Assembly (NCBI GenBank): GCA_030425205.1
Contig: JAUIAP010000002.1
Location: forward strand, 248,001-312,000
Length of the DNA stretch: 64,000 nucleotides
Reading direction: 5' to 3'
Source: Anaerolineae bacterium
GTDB lineage: Bacteria; Chloroflexota; Anaerolineae; Promineifilales; Promineifilaceae
Shown here one piece after another: positions 8,605 through 17,907 of this stretch (the first letter of the stretch is position 1; each line of letters begins with the position of its first letter). The translations under genes and the position numbers were made by a program. The notes under the pieces were generated by a model. It did no database searches and was not told the DNA's origin. It worked only from the letters and a program-made list of their open reading frames with translations.

Positions 8605-10500
8605 ATGATTAGAATAAAAAAATTGTGGACAATGTTAGGTGTTGCAATGCTGGCGGCAGTCATCGTTATGCTGAATGCAACCCCATCGGCCGCACAAGAC
8701 AACAGCCCTAACTTGCTCCCCAATCCGGGATTTGAAGGTGGCTATTACAATCAAGACGGTATTGCAGAATTGGCCGTGCCGCTTGGCTATCGGATGCACT
8801 TCATTGATGGTCAGGAGATCAATGGCTCCGAAGGCCCAGCCTATCGTCCCGAAACAGTCGTTTGGAATATCACCCAAGCTCCCCCAGAAGAACAAACCCT
8901 ATTCTGGCGTGATGGTATCTACAACATCAAAATTTTTAAGGGTGGGCACGCGCTATATACAGCGTTGAGTACCGATGTTCAACTCGAACCGGGTGCGCGT
9001 TATCGTTTTGTTGCACCTGTTTTCCCAGATATCGTTGCAGGCTATGAAGGTGGTCGCAAGCAGTCACCGGGAACGGCCGAGTCTGCTGGCGTACGCTTGG
9101 GCGTTTCTGCTCAAGGTGCGACATGGCGCGATGCAAGCCAAATCAACTACACAGGTTGGTTTAATGCGGGGAATACGCCTAACTTCTTCTTCAACATGCT
9201 CGACTATTCGTTCGAGTTTACCGCGCCAACTGCAAACGTGACGCTATGGATTGAACTGTTCGGGCAAAAACAAATCTCCAACAATGGCTACTTTATTGAT
9301 GGCCTTTCGTTGCGAAAAATTGCAGACGCTGCGCCGCCAACAAGTACGCCGCGTCCAACCAATACGCCGGGACCAACCAATACACCACTGCCCGTTGGCC
9401 CATGGTTTACACCCGTTCCAACCCGCATTCCAGCAACACCAGTGCCGACAGGCCCCTGGTTTACACCCGTTCCACCGACAGAAACACCAACGGCTGAGCC
9501 GCTAGAAGAGGTCGTTGAGCCTGTTGACGGTGGCAGTACGACCGATGATTCAGCAGCTGATGATGCCGCATCCGAAGTTGCTGCTGTGCCCGTTGCGCCA
9601 GTGGCCAACCCGGCGGCCTTCCAACCACTGCCGACATCAACCCCTGATGCAAATGGTGTCATTTACGCCGAGATAGGCCCCACTGACTCCGTTTGGAGCA
9701 TTGCGGCGAAGAACGGTCTAACGCTTGACGAGATTTTGGAACTGAACAATATGCCGAAAGACGAAGTGATCTTTGTCAATCAAGGCGACTTGTTGGTGGT
9801 TGGCTTCGCCAATGCACCGGCTGAGGTTGTGGAAGAAGAGGCAGAATCGGCCGATTCTACCGACCTGAGTACCGAGTCAGATGACGCTGATGCCGTTGTC
9901 GAAGGTGGCAGCACAGAAGCAGCGAGTGAAGATACGTCAGAAGAAGCGGTTTCGACCGAACCTGTCGAGGTGACACCTGAACCAACCGCCGCACCCGTAA
10001 TGGGCGAAATTTGCCTCAAGGCTTACGAAGACGAAAACCAGAACGCTGCCTATGATTTGGGCGAGCCACTACGCGCCGATGTCGCCTTCACCATTTTGAA
10101 GGACGACCAAGTTCAGAGCAGCTATATCAGCCGCGTGGACACCGACATTTTCTGCGTCGAAGGGCTAGAGTCGGGAGCATACCGGATTACGCGTTCAAAG
10201 TTGCCCAATGAAACGCTGTCAACAGCCGGCGATGTCAATATCATGCTGTCTGATGGTGGATCTGTGACGGCCGAATTCGGTAGCTACACAGAAGAAGTCG
10301 TCGCCGATGCGGGTGCATCTGCTGTTGAGGCAGAAGAGGCAGTCGCAGAGGTTGAAGCTGCGCCACTTTCGGCCGATGTTGCCCAAGCTGATAACACACC
10401 AAACCCAACGACTGGCATACTAATTGCCGTCGCGGTCGCCGCAGTCCTGTTATTGCTTGCCATCTTGGTTATCATTCTTAGCCGACGCGGAACACAGTAA
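8605..10500 (+). CDS. Secreted LysM protein with Thr/Pro linker and C-terminal membrane anchor
   Basis: 631 residues. A good ribosome-binding site (GAGAGGA, 8594-8600) precedes ATG 8605. A signal peptide ends at SAAQD (about residue 31). Residues 35-240 form a beta-sandwich, carbohydrate-binding-like region (NLLPNPGFEGG ... FIDGLSL). A linker with PTNTP and GPWFTPVPT units follows. Residues 353-398 are a LysM peptidoglycan/chitin-binding domain (SVWSIAAKNGLTLDEILELNN). After an acidic Ser/Thr/Glu region, about 466-560 resemble an SdrD B-type Ca-binding domain (ENQNAAYDLGEPL). A final transmembrane helix ends in SRRGTQ. The next gene is a paralogue without LysM. It probably anchors to the cell wall or links wall and membrane. 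Confidence 0.88.
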   Translation: MIRIKKLWTMLGVAMLAAVIVMLNATPSAAQDNSPNLLPNPGFEGGYYNQDGIAELAVPLGYRMHFIDGQEINGSEGPAYRPETVVWNITQAPPEEQTLFWRDGIYNIKIFKGGHALYTALSTDVQLEPGARYRFVAPVFPDIVAGYEGGRKQSPGTAESAGVRLGVSAQGATWRDASQINYTGWFNAGNTPNFFFNMLDYSFEFTAPTANVTLWIELFGQKQISNNGYFIDGLSLRKIADAAPPTSTPRPTNTPGPTNTPLPVGPWFTPVPTRIPATPVPTGPWFTPVPPTETPTAEPLEEVVEPVDGGSTTDDSAADDAASEVAAVPVAPVANPAAFQPLPTSTPDANGVIYAEIGPTDSVWSIAAKNGLTLDEILELNNMPKDEVIFVNQGDLLVVGFANAPAEVVEEEAESADSTDLSTESDDADAVVEGGSTEAASEDTSEEAVSTEPVEVTPEPTAAPVMGEICLKAYEDENQNAAYDLGEPLRADVAFTILKDDQVQSSYISRVDTDIFCVEGLESGAYRITRSKLPNETLSTAGDVNIMLSDGGSVTAEFGSYTEEVVADAGASAVEAEEAVAEVEAAPLSADVAQADNTPNPTTGILIAVAVAAVLLLLAILVIILSRRGTQ

Positions 10501-10507
10501 ACTGTAC

Positions 10508-10546
10508 AAGAGCCAGATTCCTCGTGGGAATCTGGCTCTTTTCCCC
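10508..10546 (+). terminator. Strong terminator after the LysM gene
   Basis: AAGAGCCAGATTCC pairs perfectly with GGAATCTGGCTCTT across a short loop, and a pyrimidine tract follows. It lies between the LysM gene and its paralogue, so the second gene probably has its own promoter or depends on read-through. Confidence 0.85.
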
Positions 10547-10576
10547 TTTAAGAGAAGATTCTGGAGAAGAATAGAA

Positions 10577-12202
10577 ATGAAGTTTTTGACTAAACAGATA
10601 AAATGGCTCGCGTGTCTGACCACGCTTTTGCTGTTTCTAGGGGGAGGCCAGACTGCATTTGCCCAATCCCCATCCATCGCAAACCCAAGTTTTGAAGAAC
10701 CCTATAGCAATGGACTTGCACAAAATTGGGCACCATGGCATGAAGAACGCAACGTTAATGTCGATTGCAACACTGAATCGATGTTTCGTCGCCCGTCATG
10801 GGGGCCTGAAATTGCGGGTGGGAATGGCGGACAACTTCTCTTAGATGGAAGTCGCTCTCAACACGTTGGTAATCAATTTGCCACTTGGCACGGTGGTGTC
10901 TTCCAGAATGTCACCGGTACGACGGCTGGCACACAATATCGCTTTACCGCAAATGCGTGGGGTCGTGCGTCGCAGGACCAATATCCTGCGCCATCTGATC
11001 GGGTGGTCGACTTCACTGTTCGTGTCGGGATCGACCCAACTGGGGGCGGCAACTGGACGAGCGCAAACGTTGTATGGGGTCCGACTATCTCCCCGCATGA
11101 CGCATGGCAATCTGTCTCTGTTGAAACAGCCGCTCAAGGCAGTACGATTTCCGTATTTATTGCGGCTAATTTTGCCGGCCCCGGCCACTGTCGCGCCCAT
11201 TTAGACATTTGGTTTGACGTGGCATCGTTAGAAACCACAGGCGCCCAACCGACAGCCGTTCCCGTTGTAACAAATACGCCGGGATCAGGTGGCGGTCTGC
11301 CTGTTGTGACAAATACACCGGGATCAGGTGGTGGTGGAAGCGGTGGTCTCCCCGTTGCGACCAACACACCGGGATCAGGTGGTGGTGGAAGCGGTGGTCT
11401 CCCCGTTGCGACCAACACACCAAATCGCCCTCGCCCGACGCCGCGCCCAACCAATACGCCATTGCCAACGGGTCCATGGTTTACAGAAACACCGACGGCT
11501 GTTCCACCAACCGATACGCCTGTTCCACCGACGGAAGAGCCGCCGACAGCCGTTCCTGTGCAACCGACGACTGCGCCAATTGTCGCACAGCCGACCACTG
11601 CACCCGTTATCGTGCAGCCAACGGAAGCGCCAACTGATGTGCCACCGACGGAGATTCCACCCACCGATGTACCGACGAACACACCCGCTCCACAGGGTGG
11701 AACTATCTGTGTCAATACCTTCGCGGACGACAATGCCAACGGGCAACGGGACTCCACAGAGGGGTATATGGCCGGAATTCCTGTCTTCATTGGTCAGAAT
11801 GGGGTGGTGATCAATCAGGGCGCGACGACTGGCTCGGCAGCGGCTGTCTGTTTTGAACAGCTTGTTGCAGGTGAGTATGAAGTTGCGCAACGCTTGCCCG
11901 GCAGTTTAGAAATGACCACAGCGGGCAGCCTAACCATTCCAATCGAGGAAGGCCAGCAGATCGGGTTGGAGTTTGGCAGCCGTGTGCGTGAGATTACAAT
12001 CGAAACGCCCTCTGAAGAAGTGGCCGAATTGCCGACAGTCGTTGTGCAGGATGCTTCAGATGAGACAGGCGGTGAAAATGCACTGCCGACAACGTCCGCC
12101 CAACCAAACGGCCTAGATACCCTTTCAATTGCTGGAATAATCATTTTGGGTGTTGCCGTTGTACTGCTTGGGGGTATTTTGGTTGCCCTGTTGCGTCGCT
12201 AG
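10577..12202 (+). CDS. Secreted Thr/Pro-rich surface protein, paralogue of the LysM protein without LysM
   Basis: About 541 residues from ATG 10577, chosen because a cleavable signal peptide starts there (MKFLTKQIKWLACL... TAFAQ). Residues 30-220 are a jelly-roll, carbohydrate-binding-like region opening with IANPSFEEPYSNGL, comparable to NPGFEGGYYN in the previous protein. Next comes a Gly/Ser/Pro repeat region encoded by 51-bp DNA repeats, then a long PT linker with PTNTPLPTGPWFTETPT. An SdrD B-like domain (GGTICVNTFADDNANGQRD) follows, and a C-terminal transmembrane helix ends LLRR. The same order as its upstream neighbour, minus LysM, points to tandem duplication with domain loss or gain. 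Likely a cell-surface or glycoprotein component. There is no TCGGCCGA octamer in this gene. Confidence 0.85.
   Translation: MKFLTKQIKWLACLTTLLLFLGGGQTAFAQSPSIANPSFEEPYSNGLAQNWAPWHEERNVNVDCNTESMFRRPSWGPEIAGGNGGQLLLDGSRSQHVGNQFATWHGGVFQNVTGTTAGTQYRFTANAWGRASQDQYPAPSDRVVDFTVRVGIDPTGGGNWTSANVVWGPTISPHDAWQSVSVETAAQGSTISVFIAANFAGPGHCRAHLDIWFDVASLETTGAQPTAVPVVTNTPGSGGGLPVVTNTPGSGGGGSGGLPVATNTPGSGGGGSGGLPVATNTPNRPRPTPRPTNTPLPTGPWFTETPTAVPPTDTPVPPTEEPPTAVPVQPTTAPIVAQPTTAPVIVQPTEAPTDVPPTEIPPTDVPTNTPAPQGGTICVNTFADDNANGQRDSTEGYMAGIPVFIGQNGVVINQGATTGSAAAVCFEQLVAGEYEVAQRLPGSLEMTTAGSLTIPIEEGQQIGLEFGSRVREITIETPSEEVAELPTVVVQDASDETGGENALPTTSAQPNGLDTLSIAGIIILGVAVVLLGGILVALLRR
11320..11421 (+). repeat. Two perfect 51-bp tandem repeats inside the surface-protein gene
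   Basis: Units at 11320-11370 and 11371-11421 are identical at every base and encode a Gly/Ser-rich segment followed by LPVATNTP. A shorter, diverged unit lies just upstream (from about 11281). Perfect identity suggests recent expansion, so copy number may vary among strains. Confidence 0.9.
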
Positions 12203-12245
12203 ATCGCTGGCATCGAAGTTCCGCTAGCGAACTTTGTTGCTGTCC

Positions 12246-15200
12246 ATGATCAAGCGTTCCCACATCTTTTTAGCGGCTGCCCTGCTGATTGCATGGGCAG
12301 CCGCTTTTCCATTATTAGAGCCGAATGCGTTGCTAAACACGCGCGGCGGCGGCGATAGCCCCTTCTTGTTACAACGCCTGCACCAGTTAATTGCTGGTTT
12401 GCAAGGTGGACAATTCCCTGTGCGCTGGATGCCCAACGCGGCATATGGATTAGGCTACCCCTTCTTTCACTTCTACGCGCCATTCTCAATCTACGTTGCC
12501 GCCCTTTTTAAGGGGGTTGGGTTTCCGTTCACACGTGCTATTCAATTGGCGCAATTGAGCGGCTTTTTGGTTGCAGGGTGGGGGATGTTTGCATTGGCGC
12601 GAACGTGGTTTAAAGATGATTGGGCAGCAATGTTGGCAAGCGTTGCCTACACAACCGCGCCGTTTCACTTTGTCAATGTCTATGTGCGTGGAGATTCATT
12701 GGCTGAATTTTGGGCGATGGCCTTTTATCCAGTGACGTTGCTAGCCGCGACAAAAGTTGGCAGGGCAAACGACTGGCGCGAGGCGCGCTTGCCATTCTTA
12801 GGCTTAGCGTTTAGTTTTGCGGCGCTCGTCCTCAGCCACAATATCTCGGCACTGATCTTTTCCCCCTTTCTGGCAATCTACTGTCTGCAATGTGGCGCGG
12901 GCAGCGCAATTAGTAGGGGACTGAAGTACGCTCAACAACGCATTGTCTGGCTTGTTGGTGCGGGACTGGTCGGATTGTTGCTGTCGGCGTGGTTTTGGCT
13001 ACCCGCGATAGTTGAGAAGGAGTTGGTCCAACTTGGACCTGTGACAGAGGGTTATTTCAGCTATGTTAACCACTTTCGTGGGTGGGATCTGGTTCAGCCG
13101 ACGTTGATTTTTGACTATGCGGTGACGGCGAACGCTGACCCATTTCGGCTGGGATTGGTGCAGGCTGTCCTGACGGGGGTGGGGGTTATTGGGCTGCTCT
13201 GGCGCTGGCGTACAGGTCAGAGGCGCGAAATCAGCTTTGTGCTACTGCTATTGGTGATGGCTAGTTGGATGATTACGCCGCTATCGCGCATTGCATGGGA
13301 GGGCCTGCCCCTACTTGATTTTACTCAATTCCCATGGCGATTCTTATCTGTACAGGCGGTCGGAACGGCGTTGGCAATTGGAGGATTGGGGCTATTTGGC
13401 AAGGAGGGGCTGGTCAAACAGCTGGGGATGGCTGGAATCGTTGTACTCATGGCGTGGTCGGCCCTGAGCGATTTACGACAAGTTGACTTTTTAGCCTTGC
13501 ACGATAGCGATGTGACAGCGGCGCGACTGGCAGAGTATGAATGGTTTACGAGCAATATCGGCACAACTATCAGCGCGGAGTATTTGCCACAAACTGTGCA
13601 ACCCCGACCGTATGCGGGTTTTGAAGCGCGCGGCTTTTTTGCATCGGGTGATGGAACCATTGAGAGGATGGAAGATGGGGTTTGGCGCGTGACGGGGGTT
13701 TCGGCCGAAAATCATATCCATCTCCCCCATCTCGCAATCGACGGAATCCGCGTGCGCGTAAACGGAGAACGCAGCGCGTGGGCGTCGCAGAATGGCACAG
13801 GCTGGTTGCGACTGACAGTGCCAGCGGGTGAAAATATCGTCTCAGTTGATTATGTAGGGACGCGGCTGACACGTTCGGCCGAATTTCTTTCACTCCTAAC
13901 CCTAATCCTCGTCCTCATTTCCTTTATCAACCGCCGTAACTTGGTCGTCACGGGAGCGGTCACCCTGCTGTTTACAGGACTGGTCTTAATAGCGCGTGAT
14001 GGGAGTGTTCAAGCAAGCCGCGCGCCTAGTTGGGACTTTGCCCAGCAAGCCTATCTGCATGGTTCTCCCGACGGCATTCTCTTTTCAAATGGTGCGCGTT
14101 TGGGAGATTACACAATTTCGCACACAGAGAATGGACTAACCGTCACGCTCGATTGGCTATCAGGCAGTGGCACGGCTACCATTGCACTCGCCACACCCGC
14201 CATCAATCGTGCCACCCCCACCATTCCTGTGCCAATTCTTGCCGAGCAGTCCCAACCCATTGCACTTGGGCCGGTCGCTTACCAATTCGCGCTGGACGAG
14301 AATTTGCCTGCGGGACGCTATCTCTTACGATTGACGTTAGCAGACGGAGTCGCATTGACGGAAGATGGGCAACCTCGTGGCGATCTGTTTCTCGCGCCAA
14401 TTGAAATAGAACGCCCCGCTGAGATTGCTGATGTCGCCCAATTAACGGCGCGCGTCGATGAGATCGAACGGTTGGAGAATGGCAATATACTGCTCAAAAC
14501 GGCATGGGCCACCCCGCAACGTTTGGCGGCAAACTATCAGATGACATGGCGCGTTTATGATCGATTCGGCCGATTTTATGCCGAACTAGATGCCCAGCCA
14601 GCCTATGGGTTTTCCCCAACCACCCTTTGGCAACCCAATATTTGGCAACACGACTGGCTTGCATTGAACTGGCTGGCTGAGGACGGCGTAGAGCCATACA
14701 GCGTTGTCGCCACGATGCGCGATGTGCCTTCTGGTGATTTTGTCTATCAGCGAGAGCTTGGCACGTTCGTCATTCGAAATGGGCAGCCAGTCTATTCAGC
14801 CCGTCAGCCTCAACAAGAGCTGCCAGCCACTGCTATCGCTACCGCTACAACGTTTGGCAACCAGATCGAGCTGGCAGGCTATGAAATCGAAGAGACGACC
14901 GATCTATTCTTGGTGACGCTCTATTGGCGCCGCATCAGTCCACTGTCCGAACCGCTTGACGACTATCTTCGTTTCCTCTATCTCGTTAATCCCATCACAG
15001 GTGAGATTTTGCAACAGATGAATACACCACCACGTTTTGGTATCGCGCCGACAAGCGGTTGGCACACAGGGGAGATCATTACCGATCTCGTTGCCCTGCC
15101 AAGACCTACCGCGCCATCTCTCGACATACAGGTTGGTCTCTTCCAAATCATCAACGACAGTTATCCCCGTCTTCCGATTACCAGCGCAGGTGTGGCGCAA

Positions 15201-15257
15201 GAGGATCTGTTACTTCTCACCCAGTGTGAAAAACGCCCTTGTGACACGGCAAAGTAA
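12246..15257 (+). CDS. Large polytopic membrane protein of the PTPS-related / GT-C type
   Basis: About 1003 residues from ATG 12246. A TTG at 12234 would add four residues. The N-terminal half has about 12 transmembrane segments. Its first outer loop (LNTRGGGDSPFLLQRLHQL ... PVRWMPNAAYGLGYPFFHFYAP) matches the bacterial membrane family annotated '6-pyruvoyl-tetrahydropterin synthase-related domain', which is GT-C-like in layout and unrelated to pterin synthesis. The C-terminal 430 residues are outside the membrane and contain about three beta-sandwich modules, the last being LFLVTLYWRR...FLYLVNPITGEIL...LDIQVGLFQ. The same kind of module ends the other GT-C proteins in the window. It is probably involved in lipid-linked sugar transfer at the surface. 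No biochemical role can be read from the sequence. Confidence 0.82.
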   Translation: MIKRSHIFLAAALLIAWAAAFPLLEPNALLNTRGGGDSPFLLQRLHQLIAGLQGGQFPVRWMPNAAYGLGYPFFHFYAPFSIYVAALFKGVGFPFTRAIQLAQLSGFLVAGWGMFALARTWFKDDWAAMLASVAYTTAPFHFVNVYVRGDSLAEFWAMAFYPVTLLAATKVGRANDWREARLPFLGLAFSFAALVLSHNISALIFSPFLAIYCLQCGAGSAISRGLKYAQQRIVWLVGAGLVGLLLSAWFWLPAIVEKELVQLGPVTEGYFSYVNHFRGWDLVQPTLIFDYAVTANADPFRLGLVQAVLTGVGVIGLLWRWRTGQRREISFVLLLLVMASWMITPLSRIAWEGLPLLDFTQFPWRFLSVQAVGTALAIGGLGLFGKEGLVKQLGMAGIVVLMAWSALSDLRQVDFLALHDSDVTAARLAEYEWFTSNIGTTISAEYLPQTVQPRPYAGFEARGFFASGDGTIERMEDGVWRVTGVSAENHIHLPHLAIDGIRVRVNGERSAWASQNGTGWLRLTVPAGENIVSVDYVGTRLTRSAEFLSLLTLILVLISFINRRNLVVTGAVTLLFTGLVLIARDGSVQASRAPSWDFAQQAYLHGSPDGILFSNGARLGDYTISHTENGLTVTLDWLSGSGTATIALATPAINRATPTIPVPILAEQSQPIALGPVAYQFALDENLPAGRYLLRLTLADGVALTEDGQPRGDLFLAPIEIERPAEIADVAQLTARVDEIERLENGNILLKTAWATPQRLAANYQMTWRVYDRFGRFYAELDAQPAYGFSPTTLWQPNIWQHDWLALNWLAEDGVEPYSVVATMRDVPSGDFVYQRELGTFVIRNGQPVYSARQPQQELPATAIATATTFGNQIELAGYEIEETTDLFLVTLYWRRISPLSEPLDDYLRFLYLVNPITGEILQQMNTPPRFGIAPTSGWHTGEIITDLVALPRPTAPSLDIQVGLFQIINDSYPRLPITSAGVAQEDLLLLTQCEKRPCDTAK

Positions 15258-15287
15258 TGTTGTAACTTGCGACCAATCTAACATTAC
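15254..15287 (+). terminator. Weak stem-loop overlapping the stop codon of the PTPS-related gene
   Basis: GTAATGTT and AACATTAC form an 8-bp stem with an 18-base loop that includes the TAA stop codon. No T tract follows, so a terminator role is uncertain. Confidence 0.3.
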
Positions 15288-15388
15288 CCTCCCGAGCCGT
15301 AAAAATTCCCCAAATAGCCTCTTAAATAATAAAGTCGGCTACATCTCCCAGTCTGCTGGATAGATACGATTCAATCCAAGGAGTTTCA

Positions 15389-17857
15389 ATGAAACGTATG
15401 ATGCGGCTGATCCAACCTATTATTTCAATTCGGTTTAAGCGAACAGCGGCTGCAGTGATCATGCTGCTCACACTGTCTATCATCATTCTGCTCTGGCAGG
15501 CATGGCGTGTGCAATCACAGGTGATCCGCAGCACAATGTTGCAACAAGCAAGTGAGTATGCCAACGTTATTCTGGCCACTCGTCGACTTTATAGTTCAGA
15601 AGTCGCCCAACCTGCCAATGAAAATGGGTTTGAAGTTGCCCACGATTATCAGGGGCGTAATGGCGCGATTCCGCTGCCCGCCACATTTAGCAGATTGCTC
15701 TCTGAGGAGTTAGGTTTTACGACGGATGGCCATAGGGAAGCCAATGTCAATATCTACAGTGCCTATGATTTCCCATGGGAAGCGGAACTGCGTGACCCCG
15801 ACGAATTTGAGTTGATGGCACTTGCTGCTCTGACCGAAAATCCGACCGAACCGATCTACGATTTTACGAAGCTGAATGGACGCGATGTGGTGCGTTTTGC
15901 GGTTGCAGATGTGATGGATGAAAGTTGTGTTCAGTGCCACAATAATCATCCCGACAGTCCAAAAACAGATTGGCAAGTAGGCGATGTGCGCGGTGTCGTG
16001 GCAGTGACATTGCCAACTGATGCTGCGATCCAGTCGATGCGTGGCGGGATGTGGTCAACGGCTTTTATTCTGGGGGCATTGCTGCTAATTGCCGGAGGAT
16101 CGCAATGGCTGTCAAGCCGCCGCACCCGCCACACGATGGAAACGCTGGAGCAACATGTGTTTGAGCGAACTGCGGCATTGTCGGCCGCCAACTTACAGCT
16201 TGAGCGCGGAATGCAGGAACGCATCACGACTGAAAATCGCCTCAGTTCTGTCTTGAACACGGTCGGTGAAGGCATCATGACGTTAACGCCAGATGGTAAG
16301 ATTGTCATGTCAAACGACAAGGCGAATGCTATTTGGGGATATAAGAGTGGTGACCTCAATGGACGCCATTTCCAGTCAATTATTGTCGAGGCGTGGCATC
16401 CCTTTGAAGAGTTCAAAACGAAATTTGAGACGATGCACGGCAAGGCGTTTAGCCTTGAACGCACAGGTATCCATAAAAACAAGACGACTTTCCCTGTTGA
16501 GATCCAGCTAACTCGTACCGCTGTTGATGAGCAACTTTACTTGACGATTGCGGTGCGCGATGTCACAGAGCGAAAGCGCATGGAGCGTGCGCTTGATCAC
16601 GAGCGCACTCAGTTGGCACAACGTGTCGATGAACGCACGGCAGAGTTGCAAAGCGCAAACGCCAAACTGGAACGCGTCGCAAAGATGAAGGACGAATTTT
16701 TCGCCAGTATGAGTCACGAGTTGCGAACGCCACTCAATGCGATTCTCGGTCTTTCGCAAGCGTTAACCTCCGATGCGTATGGTGAATTAGCAACTGCCCA
16801 TGCACGACCCATCCACCTGATCAATGAAAGCGGTCAGCATCTGCTCGACCTCATCAATGACATTTTAGACGTTTCTAAAATTGAGGCAGGTAAATTTCAG
16901 TTGGTGAAAGAACGGGTGCATATCCCATCGATTTGCGAGATGAGTGTAAGTATGATCAAACAGGCTGCACTGGAAAAGAACATTGAAGTTATCAGCCAGT
17001 GTGATCCAGAAGTCGTATTTCTTGAGGCGGATGAACGCCGTCTAAAGCAGATCATTGTCAACCTATTGAGCAACGCGGTCAAATTTACGCCCGATTATGG
17101 CAAGGTATCTTTGCGTGTCAAAGGAGATGCGGAGCGCAAAGTTATCTATTTCGTCATTAGCGATACGGGGATTGGGATTCCAAAGGCAGACATCGAGCGG
17201 TTGTTTGAGCCATTTGTGCAGCTCGATAGCCGACTAGCACGCCAATACAACGGGACAGGGTTAGGGCTAGCGCTTGTTGAACGCTTGACAAAGTTGCACG
17301 ATGGACGTGTGAGTGTGAAGAGCGAGGAAGGCAAGGGCAGTCAGTTTGTGATCGCGTTGCCTTGGGTGCAAAATAGCACTGTACAGATCGAGACAGGGAT
17401 CGACTGGCTGATGGAATCGGCCGAATTTGCCCCCGCAGAACAGCAAGTTTCGGCCGAAACAACTCCACCGCTTGTCTTACTTGCTGAAGATAACGAAATA
17501 AATATCGCCACACTCTATGACTTTCTCGAATTTCGTGGTTGTAAAATCATCATCGCGCATGATGGACTAGAGGCGATTGAGAAGGCGAAAAAACACCTTC
17601 CCGACCTAATCTTGATGGATGTGCAGATGCCAAATATGGACGGTCTTGAAGCGACACGCAATCTGCGTGAGGATGTCCGCACCGCCAACATCCCAATTAT
17701 TGCGCTCACTGGCTTGGCGATGAGTGGTGATCGCGATCGCTGCTTGGCGGCTGGTGCCAGCGACTATCTCAGCAAACCGTTCCAACTCGATGATCTGATC
17801 ACAACGATGGACGCGCAACTTGCGTTGATTGGGCATGGTGGATTACAGCATATGTAA
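15389..17857 (+). CDS. Hybrid histidine kinase with DUF3365 heme-type sensor, PAS and receiver domains
   Basis: 822 residues. AAGGAG six bases before ATG 15389 fixes the start. Order: transmembrane helix (about 20-40); DUF3365/Tll0287-like sensor (about 45-205) with C180-V-Q-C183-H184, a CxxCH c-type heme motif; second transmembrane helix (about 216-236); coiled coil; PAS domain (about 283-395); coiled coil; HisKA with phospho-acceptor H443 in ASMSHELRTPLNAIL; HATPase with NLLSNAVKFT, DTGIGIP and GTGLGLAL; C-terminal receiver (about 695-815) with phospho-acceptor D744 in LILMDVQMPNMDG. The heme site should lie outside the membrane and could sense redox state, oxygen or NO, which is inference. 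No partner regulator gene is adjacent. Confidence 0.93.
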   Translation: MKRMMRLIQPIISIRFKRTAAAVIMLLTLSIIILLWQAWRVQSQVIRSTMLQQASEYANVILATRRLYSSEVAQPANENGFEVAHDYQGRNGAIPLPATFSRLLSEELGFTTDGHREANVNIYSAYDFPWEAELRDPDEFELMALAALTENPTEPIYDFTKLNGRDVVRFAVADVMDESCVQCHNNHPDSPKTDWQVGDVRGVVAVTLPTDAAIQSMRGGMWSTAFILGALLLIAGGSQWLSSRRTRHTMETLEQHVFERTAALSAANLQLERGMQERITTENRLSSVLNTVGEGIMTLTPDGKIVMSNDKANAIWGYKSGDLNGRHFQSIIVEAWHPFEEFKTKFETMHGKAFSLERTGIHKNKTTFPVEIQLTRTAVDEQLYLTIAVRDVTERKRMERALDHERTQLAQRVDERTAELQSANAKLERVAKMKDEFFASMSHELRTPLNAILGLSQALTSDAYGELATAHARPIHLINESGQHLLDLINDILDVSKIEAGKFQLVKERVHIPSICEMSVSMIKQAALEKNIEVISQCDPEVVFLEADERRLKQIIVNLLSNAVKFTPDYGKVSLRVKGDAERKVIYFVISDTGIGIPKADIERLFEPFVQLDSRLARQYNGTGLGLALVERLTKLHDGRVSVKSEEGKGSQFVIALPWVQNSTVQIETGIDWLMESAEFAPAEQQVSAETTPPLVLLAEDNEINIATLYDFLEFRGCKIIIAHDGLEAIEKAKKHLPDLILMDVQMPNMDGLEATRNLREDVRTANIPIIALTGLAMSGDRDRCLAAGASDYLSKPFQLDDLITTMDAQLALIGHGGLQHM

Positions 17858-17885
17858 TGGGCATCATCTGATTTAACTAATTTAG

Positions 17886-17907
17886 AACGCGCTACGGCGC
17901 GTTTTTT
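17886..17907 (+). terminator. Terminator of the hybrid kinase gene
   Basis: Stem AACGCGC / GCGCGTT with a TACG tetraloop (a stable UNCG-type loop in RNA) and a run of T, 29 bases after the stop codon. Confidence 0.9.

Noticed and set aside
9288-9662. Antisense Gly/Val/Ser-rich open frame
   Set aside because: It is the reverse reading of a Thr/Pro-rich linker. Such linkers have few stops on the opposite strand, so long frames arise by chance. The same applies at 11134-11790 and 46363-46656.
11281-11421. CRISPR-like array
   Set aside because: Units are directly joined without spacers and lie in frame within a protein linker. No cas gene is present.
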